A stretch of 7,047 bases of DNA from Acidobacteriota bacterium. GTDB lineage: Bacteria; Acidobacteriota; Terriglobia; UBA7540. Positions 1 through 5,610 of this stretch are shown here, piece after piece (position 1 is the first letter of the stretch; the number at the start of each line of letters is the position of its first letter). Below the pieces are notes generated by a model, which saw nothing but the letters and a program-made list of their open reading frames with translations, ran no database searches and was not told where the DNA came from. The stretch is taken from the NCBI GenBank assembly GCA_021780055.1, contig JAJXZM010000044.1, forward strand, positions 1 to 7,047, in the 5' to 3' direction. The position numbers and the translations under genes are program-made.

Positions 1-101
1 CTCACAGCAAGTAATCCGTAGTGTCCTTTGGCGCTTCGCCGGCCGGAGAACACGTCATCATTCCAGACTGACTTTGTCGCCTGGAAATCGGCACTCATCA
101 G

Positions 102-110
102 AAGGTGGAG
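102..110 (+). promoter_or_regulatory. Ribosome binding site selecting a TTG start
   Basis: AAGGTGGAG ends 7 nt before the TTG at 118. It is the best Shine-Dalgarno match among the candidate starts (28, 118, 136) of the SirB1-like gene. The 100 bp to its left holds no other gene that I can support and no convincing -35/-10 pair. Confidence 0.6.
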
Positions 111-117
111 TTTTCTT

Positions 118-942
118 TTGTCCAAGATCGATCCGATGCACCATTTTCAGGGCCTGGCGGATTGCCAGGACGAGCAGATCAACCTGGCAGAATCGGCCCT
201 GGCGATCGCTGCAACCGAATACTACGATCTCGATCCCGAACCGTGGATCGAGGCCCTCGATCGCCTGGCCGCGCGCGTGCAGGCCGGGCCGGAATTTTCA
301 GCTCTGACCAACATCGCCGCCATCAACCAGGTGTTGTTTGAGGAAGAGAACTTTTGCGGCAACCGGGAGGAATACGACGACCCTCGCAACAGCTTCCTGA
401 ACGATGTGCTCGATCGCAAGAAGGGCACCCCCATCACTCTCTCGCTGGTCTACACGGAAGTGGCGCGGCGGAAGGGTCTGCCGATAACCGGGGTTGGGTT
501 TCCGGGCCATTTTCTGGTGAAGCATCCCGGGCCACCGGCGGAGATTGTGATTGATCCCTTCAACCGGGGAACAATCCTTTCGCACGCTGATTGTTCTGCC
601 CTGCTGAAGGATAGCTTCGGACCGGAGGCCGAACTGAAACCGGAATACTTTGCCGCTGCCACCAAAAAACAGATCCTCGCGCGCATGCTCAACAACCTGA
701 AGGGATCATACTTCCGCCGCAACAATTACCCCAAGGTCCTCGCCATGATCGAACTGGCACTTGCCACGGGTGAGGACGTCGTCTCCAACGTGCGCGACCG
801 CGGAATGGTTTACTTCGCCATGCGCCGCTACTCTGACGCGGTCACACAGTTAAAAATTTACCTGAGGCTGGCCGAAGAAGAGGACCCCGAAGTGCAGGAA
901 GTCCTGGTGATGCTTGGCCGCATCAAAGGCATGATGAATTGA
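118..942 (+). CDS. SirB1-like protein (transglutaminase-like fold plus TPR region)
   Basis: This is a 274-residue cytosolic protein with no signal peptide or membrane segment. Residues about 60-155 match the transglutaminase-like core of the SirB1 family: an NFCGNREEY stretch near 78, a DPRNSFLNDVLDRKKGTPITLSLVY block at about 88-112, GVGFPGHFLV at 125-134 and IDPFNRG at 145-151. Residues about 180-272 are helical and TPR-like (LARMLNNLKGSYFRRNNY, then VRDRGMVYFAMRRYSDA). The family's biochemical role is not established, and I cannot infer protease or transglutaminase activity. I chose the TTG at 118 because AAGGTGGAG lies 7 nt upstream. The frame stays open back to a TTG at 28, but those residues look non-conserved, and the ATG at 136 has no Shine-Dalgarno sequence. 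The length suits the family. The gene converges on the O-methyltransferase with only 26 bp between them. Family is confident, exact start moderate. Confidence 0.88.
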   Translation: MSKIDPMHHFQGLADCQDEQINLAESALAIAATEYYDLDPEPWIEALDRLAARVQAGPEFSALTNIAAINQVLFEEENFCGNREEYDDPRNSFLNDVLDRKKGTPITLSLVYTEVARRKGLPITGVGFPGHFLVKHPGPPAEIVIDPFNRGTILSHADCSALLKDSFGPEAELKPEYFAAATKKQILARMLNNLKGSYFRRNNYPKVLAMIELALATGEDVVSNVRDRGMVYFAMRRYSDAVTQLKIYLRLAEEEDPEVQEVLVMLGRIKGMMN

Positions 943-974
943 CGCGTGGATGACAGGACCGCGCCGCGTCATCC
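941..974. terminator. Candidate bidirectional hairpin between convergent genes
   Basis: Two overlapping inverted repeats fill the gap between the convergent SirB1-like and O-methyltransferase genes. GGATGAC (948-954) pairs with GTCATCC (968-974). Alternatively, GACGCG (941-946) pairs with CGCGTC (965-970). The right arm covers the methyltransferase stop codon. There is no long T-run on either strand, so this is a weak intrinsic terminator at best. Its position between two converging genes is the main argument for it. Confidence 0.35.
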
Positions 975-1607
975 CTGTTTCAGGCACACGGCGAGCCCGT
1001 CGCGGAGCGGAACAATCGTGGTCAGCAGGTCCGGCGCTTTGTAAACCAGCCGGTTGAATTTCTGGATGGCGCGCGTTTCAGCGTCGTCATCTGCCACGGG
1101 ACGCGCCACCTTTCCGTACCAAAGAACGTTGTCGGTAATAAACAGCCCTCCCGCGCGGACCCTGGGTACGGCCAGTTTGAACGCTTCGGGATATTGTGTC
1201 TTTGAGACGTCATTGAAAATCAGGTCAAACTGCCCCGGCGTTTCATTCAGCAATTCCAACGCGTCGCCCACCATAAATTTCACGCGGCTCAACATTCCCG
1301 CTTCGGCCAGGTAGGCCTTTGCCCGCTCGGCGTTGGCCGGATCGCCGTCTGTGTAGAATACTTTTCCCTGAGGCCCCACGGCCCGCGCCAGCCACAACGT
1401 TGAATATCCAATGGCCGAACCCATTTCAAACACCCGCCGCGCCCGTACCAGCAGCGCCAGTTGATGAAGCACGCGCGCGCATGCCGGGCCGACGATCGGC
1501 ACTTTGTGCTTCGCGGCGTAGCTTTCCATCTTTCGCAGCACGGCATCCCGCTTTGGCAAAAGTGAGTTGATGTAGGTTTCCGCTTGAGGTTCAAAAATCC
1601 CTGGCAT
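969..1607 (-). CDS. SAM-dependent O-methyltransferase (caffeoyl-CoA OMT / YrrM-like)
   Basis: This 212-residue cytosolic methyltransferase belongs to the class I, cation-dependent O-methyltransferase family. These enzymes move a methyl group from SAM to catechol-like hydroxyls or, in some bacterial members, to tRNA wobble uridines. SAM motif I is VFEMGSAIGYSTLWLA (59-74), with the acidic motif II at YTDGDP (85-90). Metal-site positions appear as D133 in DLIFNDVSK and D159-N160 in ITDNVLWYGKV. The usual FIDADK reads FNDVSK here, so the second acidic position is serine (S135), which could alter substrate handling. The start at 1607 is supported by AAGGAG five bases upstream. The length is normal for the family. 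It lies 96 bp downstream of the FAD oxidoreductase on the same strand and may be co-transcribed. The substrate cannot be read from the sequence. Confidence 0.9.
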   Translation of the reverse strand: MPGIFEPQAETYINSLLPKRDAVLRKMESYAAKHKVPIVGPACARVLHQLALLVRARRVFEMGSAIGYSTLWLARAVGPQGKVFYTDGDPANAERAKAYLAEAGMLSRVKFMVGDALELLNETPGQFDLIFNDVSKTQYPEAFKLAVPRVRAGGLFITDNVLWYGKVARPVADDDAETRAIQKFNRLVYKAPDLLTTIVPLRDGLAVCLKQG

Positions 1608-1624
1608 GTTGTCTCCTTTTCTTT

Positions 1625-1686
1625 TTGCCCCGGCGCTCCATACAAAAAGCCTGGCGCAGGTACTTTAAAAATAAACTTGCCCCGGC
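1625..1686. repeat. Short direct repeat TTGCCCCGGC, two copies
   Basis: TTGCCCCGGC occurs at 1625-1634 and again at 1677-1686, 52 bp apart, inside the 96-bp gap between the oxidoreductase and methyltransferase genes. It may be a chance GC-rich repeat. No function is inferred. Confidence 0.3.
1644..1660 (-). terminator. Weak hairpin plus T-run between oxidoreductase and methyltransferase genes
   Basis: Read on the minus strand, CCTG-CGC-CAGG is followed by CTTTTT. The stem is only 4 bp, so at most it would attenuate transcription between the FAD oxidoreductase and the O-methyltransferase. The same 96-bp gap has no convincing promoter, so read-through transcription remains plausible. Confidence 0.2.
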
Positions 1687-1703
1687 ATGGCGCTGCATGA
1701 AGG

Positions 1704-3323
1704 TCAATCAACCGGTTTTACTTGCAGGTGCTCCGGGTTTGTCCACTCCATCACGGCGCCGCGCTTTTTCAATTCTATTGACAAGGCGCCCGGATCAACC
1801 GCCTGCACGGTCTGATGTTTGCCGGCCGCCATGGTGGCCGCAACACCCGCCGCCTCGCCCATAATCATGTAGACCGGCTCCAGCCGCAACGCACCATAGC
1901 CGATGTGCGAGGCCGACACGCAAACGGGGACCAGCAGGTTGCCGCATTGTTGGCGTTGGGGCAGCAGCACCCGGTAAGGAATCTGGAAAGGGACCGTCGG
2001 GACTTCCACGTCGCCTTCGTTCTGGACGTTGCCGTCCGCCTCGACGTAACGCTGCACGTTGTGCGAGTCCGTGTTGTACGAACCCATTCCAATGGGATCG
2101 GGTTTGGTCACTTCCGTCTCAAGATCGTGCTGGACCATCACGTGTTCGCCCACCATGCGCCGCGATTCCCGCACGTAAAGCTGGAATGGCCAGTTTCCCA
2201 TGTCGGCGAATTCGTCGGCGGTCAGGCCCCACTGCTGCGTTTCGTCACGCAGAGGCTTGGGCACGCGACGGTCGTGGCCAAGAAAGTAGAAAAATCCGGC
2301 CGTGTAATCCGCATGTTCACGCCACAAGTCGCCGCGGCGCTCATAACTGGCGGTGGGATAGTCCCAGTTCCTGCCGATGTAATCCGTCGAGAACGCCCCG
2401 TTGTTGTTGATGTCCGTCTTTCCGTTCGGTAACGGCGAGATGATGATGAACTGATTCAGGCGGGGCACGCTTCCCTGCGCCTTTGCGGTGGCGGCAATCA
2501 GCCGGGCCAGCAATTCGTAGTCGCCCGGGTCGTAGTTAAGCGGTTTGGGAATCGGGACCTGGTTGCCGCGGTCCCTCGTCAGGCACAGGCGGAAGTTATA
2601 CGCCTGCACTTTTTTGTCGCCGGCCCCGTCCTTGCCTCGCGGGCCGTGGTTGATGTTGGGCAGCAGTTCGTGGTGCGCGTCGTAAGCGGAGACGGGCACC
2701 TTGAACCAGTGGCCGGCATACCGATGTCCGACGCGCGCCCCAGCGAACGATTCGCCATACTGCGCCCGCCCCTCGCGCCCCCATGTGAACGTGACACCGG
2801 ATTGCGCCATCAGGTCGCCTTCATACGTTGCGTCGATAAAAACCTGTGCGGAAAAAACGTCGCTGCTTTCCATCTTAATGCTGGTGATGCTGTTGCCCTT
2901 CTTGTTCACCGCGCCGGATTCTCGCAGGCGCGTGTTATAGACCACATTCACCTTGGCCTCGCGCGCCATCGCCTTGAAAACGTCTTCGGCTACGCGCGGT
3001 GCAAAGTCCCAGGTAACGGGCTGGTTGTAGTGCCGCCCCACGCGTTTGAAAAATTCGAGCGAAATGCCGCCGATGGTCTCCTTCCTTCCCGTGTCGGAAT
3101 GTCCCAGGCCGCTGGATACCATTCCGCCCAGGTGCGCGCCCGGCTCAACCAGTGCGACCTTCGCGCCCTGCCGCGCCGCCGCCACCGCCGCTGCCACACC
3201 CGAGGCCGTTGCGCCATAAACCACCACGTCGTAGGCCCCACCCGCGGCAATTGTCCGCGTACGACCCAGGAGCGCCCCGCCCAGACCTGCCAGTGAACTC
3301 TTTAAGAAAACTCGCCGTCTCAT
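1704..3323 (-). CDS. Tat-exported FAD-dependent oxidoreductase (FAD_oxidored family)
   Basis: This 539-residue flavoprotein begins with a twin-arginine signal (RRRVFLK at 2-8, then a glycine/alanine/leucine stretch to about residue 28), so it is likely exported folded with its cofactor. The Rossmann dinucleotide site follows directly: YDVVVYGATASGVAAA (31-46), ending in E60 for the FAD ribose. Next comes HLGGMVSSGLGHSD (64-77), a hallmark of this family. VFIDATYEGDLMA (161-173) and the C-terminal GALRLEPVYMIMGEAAGVAA (477-496) are the other typical FAD-contact blocks. Members are often labelled 'FAD-dependent oxidoreductase' or 'xanthan lyase-like', and their substrates are mostly unknown. 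The start has GGGGAGA about 7 nt upstream. The gene is followed 96 bp later by the O-methyltransferase and preceded by a non-coding region with a phased dyad array. Fold and cofactor are confident, substrate unknown. Confidence 0.92.
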   Translation of the reverse strand: MRRRVFLKSSLAGLGGALLGRTRTIAAGGAYDVVVYGATASGVAAAVAAARQGAKVALVEPGAHLGGMVSSGLGHSDTGRKETIGGISLEFFKRVGRHYNQPVTWDFAPRVAEDVFKAMAREAKVNVVYNTRLRESGAVNKKGNSITSIKMESSDVFSAQVFIDATYEGDLMAQSGVTFTWGREGRAQYGESFAGARVGHRYAGHWFKVPVSAYDAHHELLPNINHGPRGKDGAGDKKVQAYNFRLCLTRDRGNQVPIPKPLNYDPGDYELLARLIAATAKAQGSVPRLNQFIIISPLPNGKTDINNNGAFSTDYIGRNWDYPTASYERRGDLWREHADYTAGFFYFLGHDRRVPKPLRDETQQWGLTADEFADMGNWPFQLYVRESRRMVGEHVMVQHDLETEVTKPDPIGMGSYNTDSHNVQRYVEADGNVQNEGDVEVPTVPFQIPYRVLLPQRQQCGNLLVPVCVSASHIGYGALRLEPVYMIMGEAAGVAATMAAGKHQTVQAVDPGALSIELKKRGAVMEWTNPEHLQVKPVD

Positions 3324-3439
3324 CTTTGTTCTCCCCTCGAGCCGCTAACAACAGGACATAGAGTATTGCTTAAATTCCGCAAACAGAAAAGATGATTGTG
3401 AACAACCGGAAGGATTCCTTTCGTACTCGGCTGCAGGCC

Positions 3440-3520
3440 TAATCTACGCAAGATATGCGTGGATTAGTTACCCTATTCTACGCACGATGTGCGTAGTTAA
3501 TGCGACTCAATCTACGCATT
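3440..3520. repeat. Three-unit dyad array with exact 34-bp period (candidate operator)
   Basis: TCTACGCA occurs at 3443, 3477 and 3511, so the period is exactly 34 bp. Units 1 and 2 are 19-bp dyads, CTACGCAAGATATGCGTGG (3444-3462) and CTACGCACGATGTGCGTAG (3478-3496), identical at 16 of 19 positions. Unit 1 extends to 11-bp arms (3440-3450 and 3456-3466) with one mismatch that would be a G-U pair in RNA. Unit 2 has perfect 8-bp arms around GAT. Unit 3 has only the left half, but CGCATT (3515-3520) pairs with AATGCG (3499-3504). The array lies about 120-200 bp upstream of the oxidoreductase start. Tandem dyads at fixed spacing fit cooperative binding of a dimeric regulator. A series of RNA hairpins or a REP-like element are alternatives. 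Confidence 0.6.
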
Positions 3521-3524
3521 CACA

Positions 3525-3553
3525 TTGAAAATGAGACGTATCGGTTTTAGAGA
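3525..3553 (+). promoter_or_regulatory. Possible sigma-70-type promoter on the plus strand
   Basis: TTGAAA (3525-3530), a 17-bp spacer and TAGAGA (3548-3553) form a fair -35/-10 pair just 6 bp beyond the last TCTACGCA half-site. No plus-strand gene follows. If active, it would make a short RNA or a transcript antisense to the 3' end of the secreted-protein gene. A chance match in AT-rich sequence is quite possible. Confidence 0.25.
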
Positions 3554-3650
3554 TAGGCACTTCGACCACTTTCTTCATTGACCATGGGTTTTTCTATAGT
3601 TGGCGTATGTTGCCGGACGGCTCAGAGGTGACACCGAAGATTCAGGTTCC

Positions 3651-3683
3651 ACCCGAGTGGGGCAAACCCCCGGGGGTTCGGGT
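3651..3683. terminator. GC-rich palindrome after the secreted-protein gene
   Basis: ACCCGA (3651-3656) pairs with TCGGGT (3678-3683). Between them lie a perfect 14-bp palindrome, AACCCCCGGGGGTT (3665-3678), and an alternative stem GGGG-CAAA-CCCC (3659-3670). It starts 3 bp past the stop codon of the minus-strand gene. No T-run follows on the minus strand, so intrinsic termination is uncertain, but its place directly after the stop fits a 3'-end structure. Confidence 0.35.
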
Positions 3684-3686
3684 CCT

Positions 3687-5396
3687 CTAATTCTTCCCGA
3701 GGGAGAATAGAAAAGTGGCGACTTTGCTTTTCCCGTGCGCGTTGACGATGAATACAGGATAAGGCTGGGAAGATAGACCGAGATAACGGTGGAAGGAGAT
3801 ATCGCTTCCATCATAGCTTTGAACAGTGTCTGACTGCCCACCAACCCAGACAACATTGGTCGAGAGGAAGCCACTCCCTTTGATTTGAATTTGAACCTCA
3901 AACGGGCTTCGAGGCGTTTTTGACCGGAACGCGCTGCCGCTTTTGTTGATGCTCCATTTGATGCTGTCTATGCGTGGCGGCACGGGCGGGCGCACAACCA
4001 CTGCGATCGAGTTGCTCTTGCCGAGGCCGCTGGCGACATAAAGCTGAGCCTTCCCCAGGGGCAGCGATTCGGGCACCGTAAAAAAGAGGAAGTTTCCATA
4101 ATTCGAGCCCATCCCATTGACCTGCGCAGAGCCGATCCGGACCGTGTTGAGGGGGAAAAAGCCGCTACCGCTCATTAGGACAGGTTCACCCCGACGAAGA
4201 ACGACCGGGTCGTTTGGGCGCAGCAAATTCCCCCCGCGGAATACGTAACCTATTACCACCCAGGGCGGCAAGAGAACCATGCGGCTCGCGGAGACAGGAT
4301 GCGCCCCTTCCACCAAAAGCGTCAATTTCTCGTGAACATCCTGGCGTTCCCCAAGGAGGCGGCCTGAAAACCTCAGAACCAGTGAACCCCTGTTTGAGGA
4401 TAGGGGAATGGGTTTCTGGCAGTCCGCCGGCCGTTCGGTTCCGCCGCTGGTTTGCGCGATTTGGAGTTTCAGGCCCAGCCCGCACTCCACCTGAAGTGAC
4501 AATGGTCCGGCTTCGCTCTGGGCGACGTCCCACGAAACACGGAACGAATGCGGTTCCGAAGCGCCCATCGGCAGCGCCCGAAATTCACGAATCGGCGTTT
4601 CCACGGCCGGGATGTCTGCCTCATGAATCTCGACGGTTGAGAGAATCTCTTCCAGCCTTTCGAACACCGCGCCGGCATCAACTTGCGTGATTCCATCCAC
4701 GGCTCCGTAACCCCCGGTTCCCAGGCCGAGGATGAATTCATAGCAAGCGCCGTTCGCGTAGACGTGATAGTGGCGGGCGGAAGCCTGTCTCATCATCATG
4801 CCTTCGAAGGTTTGTTCCTCCAGGAACTCGTTCTCGCCCAGCTTCACTGTCTCAGGCGGCCCTTGCGGGATCCCGGGCGCGATCGGGGCAGGGTAGGCAA
4901 ATTGACCGCACTCAGAAGCCGAAATCGTGTTGTTCACAGTGACACTGAAGAACGCGAGACCGAAATCCGTCTTCGGATAGGAGTCTGCTGGTAGTTCCAC
5001 CGACGCCACCCATAGGCCTCCGGGTTGGACGTAATCCATTTCGACCGGGCCGAGCCAGCCCCAACTCATCTTTGCTTCCTTCCCAGCCTTCAGACTTGCA
5101 TTTGTAGGATATTGGAAGGAGACACCGTAGGTGCTGGAAGAAAAGGTGCGGGTAGCTGATTGCCCCTCGCCGGGGTGTCCAGACGTCCCAGGATCAATCG
5201 CCCGGGAGGAAAACAGTAAGGGCAACCTGACGGGCTCTCTTGAATTGCCACAGATTCGGGGCGGGCAGGGCGGTGGTTTCGGGGCAGCGATCGCGCGAGC
5301 GGCGCACGTGGACACCACCGCGAGCAAAACCCGGGCGGCCACTGAAAGGGGTGTGTGAAGTCCTTTTCTGAACCCGGAAGTCGGATGTGCCTTCAT
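3687..5396 (-). CDS. Exported protein of unknown function with C-terminal IPT/TIG-like modules
   Basis: This is a 569-residue protein whose function I do not recognise. The N-terminus is a Sec-type signal: basic residues to 12, a hydrophobic core LSVAARVLLAVVSTCAARAIA (17-37) and likely cleavage near AIA-A (37-38). A Pro/Cys-rich linker follows (39-50, C44 and C49). Residues about 85-256 form one apparent domain, from TYGVSFQYP to ACYEFILGLG and AVFERLEEILSTVEI. It recalls small PsbP/DcrB-like secreted domains, a tentative comparison. C163 and C218 could form a disulfide. Residues about 270-375 look beta-rich. The C-terminus holds two IPT/TIG-like Ig folds, about 383-468 (LMSGSGFFPLNTVRIG) and 472-566 (IKGSGFLSTNVVWVGG). 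I chose the ATG at 5396 because AGGAAA lies 7 nt upstream. An in-frame ATG at 5417 lacks a ribosome site. It probably acts outside the cytoplasmic membrane. Confidence 0.8.
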   Translation of the reverse strand: MKAHPTSGFRKGLHTPLSVAARVLLAVVSTCAARAIAAPKPPPCPPRICGNSREPVRLPLLFSSRAIDPGTSGHPGEGQSATRTFSSSTYGVSFQYPTNASLKAGKEAKMSWGWLGPVEMDYVQPGGLWVASVELPADSYPKTDFGLAFFSVTVNNTISASECGQFAYPAPIAPGIPQGPPETVKLGENEFLEEQTFEGMMMRQASARHYHVYANGACYEFILGLGTGGYGAVDGITQVDAGAVFERLEEILSTVEIHEADIPAVETPIREFRALPMGASEPHSFRVSWDVAQSEAGPLSLQVECGLGLKLQIAQTSGGTERPADCQKPIPLSSNRGSLVLRFSGRLLGERQDVHEKLTLLVEGAHPVSASRMVLLPPWVVIGYVFRGGNLLRPNDPVVLRRGEPVLMSGSGFFPLNTVRIGSAQVNGMGSNYGNFLFFTVPESLPLGKAQLYVASGLGKSNSIAVVVRPPVPPRIDSIKWSINKSGSAFRSKTPRSPFEVQIQIKGSGFLSTNVVWVGGQSDTVQSYDGSDISFHRYLGLSSQPYPVFIVNAHGKSKVATFLFSLGKN

Positions 5397-5403
5397 GCAG
5401 AAT

Positions 5404-5409
5404 TTCCTA
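5404..5409 (-). promoter_or_regulatory. Ribosome binding site deciding the secreted-protein start
   Basis: On the minus strand AGGAAA precedes the ATG at 5396 by 7 nt. The upstream in-frame ATG at 5417 has no purine-rich site. The downstream choice also puts the basic n-region of the signal peptide right at the N-terminus. Confidence 0.55.
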
Positions 5410-5474
5410 TCAGACATAGTACAGTGCGTCGAGTGGTTCTTCGAAGACAGTATCCGGCAGAAGACGAACCTTTT

Positions 5475-5502
5475 ATGCTAACGGTGACCTCCCTGCATAC
5501 AA
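5475..5502 (-). promoter_or_regulatory. Possible promoter of the secreted-protein gene
   Basis: On the minus strand TTGTAT (5497-5502), a 16-bp spacer and TAGCAT (5475-5480) make a moderate -35/-10 pair. It would leave a leader of about 70 nt before the ATG at 5396. That leader holds a perfect 10-bp palindrome, TCTTCGAAGA (5438-5447), of unknown meaning. Confidence 0.3.
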
Positions 5503-5528
5503 ACAGGCGGTCCACGACGAAAATTCTG

Positions 5529-5548
5529 TGCGGATGCCATAATCCGCA
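5529..5548 (-). terminator. Candidate terminator of the mannonate-dehydratase-like gene
   Basis: TGCGGAT (5529-5535) and ATCCGCA (5542-5548) form a perfect 7-bp stem with a 6-nt loop. On the minus strand the stem is followed by CAGAATTTTCG, a short U-containing tail. It lies about 60 bp past the stop codon at 5611 and before the next gene's candidate promoter, which fits transcription units that end and restart here. The tail is weak for an intrinsic terminator. Confidence 0.45.
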
Positions 5549-5610
5549 TCGCAGAGCATGTCCCTTTCCTCTTGATCGTGGGTAATCATGGCAAGGACCT
5601 TGAGAACAAC

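Larger units (their letters stand above)
3324..3686. other. 363-bp intergenic region, AT-richer, with a dyad array
   Basis: No supportable gene lies here. The only open frames are very short, for example a 16-codon ATG frame at 3531 on the plus strand with no good ribosome site. The region is the 5' control region of the FAD oxidoreductase and the 3' flank of the secreted-protein gene. It holds the TCTACGCA array (3440-3520), a plus-strand promoter-like pair (3525-3553) and a GC-rich palindrome (3651-3683). For the oxidoreductase I see only a poor minus-strand promoter candidate: TTGCGG, 16 bp, TATGTC, about 30-55 nt before the ribosome site. Confidence 0.6.

Noticed and set aside
28..117. 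N-terminal extension of the SirB1-like gene from a TTG at 28
   Set aside because: The added 30 residues show no family match and no ribosome site precedes 28, whereas a good site precedes the TTG at 118.
1815..2432. Plus-strand open frame of 205 codons inside the oxidoreductase gene
   Set aside because: It is antisense to conserved FAD_oxidored sequence, rich in His/Val/Arg in the way shadow frames usually are, and has no family resemblance.
2646..3296. Plus-strand open frame of 216 codons
   Set aside because: It is antisense to the oxidoreductase N-terminal half, which carries the Tat signal and Rossmann motif. It has no independent evidence.
3440..3520. CRISPR-like array (regular 34-bp spacing)
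   Set aside because: The direct repeat is only about 8 bp, or 19 bp degenerate in two of three units. There are three units with no cas genes, and the symmetry fits an operator better.
3531..3581. 16-codon ATG open frame in the intergenic region
   Set aside because: It has no Shine-Dalgarno sequence, no conservation evidence, and its length is expected by chance.
4214..4690. Plus-strand open frame of 158 codons within the secreted-protein gene
   Set aside because: It is Pro/Arg/Ser-rich and shadow-like. The minus-strand frame has a signal peptide, a ribosome site and domain-like structure instead.
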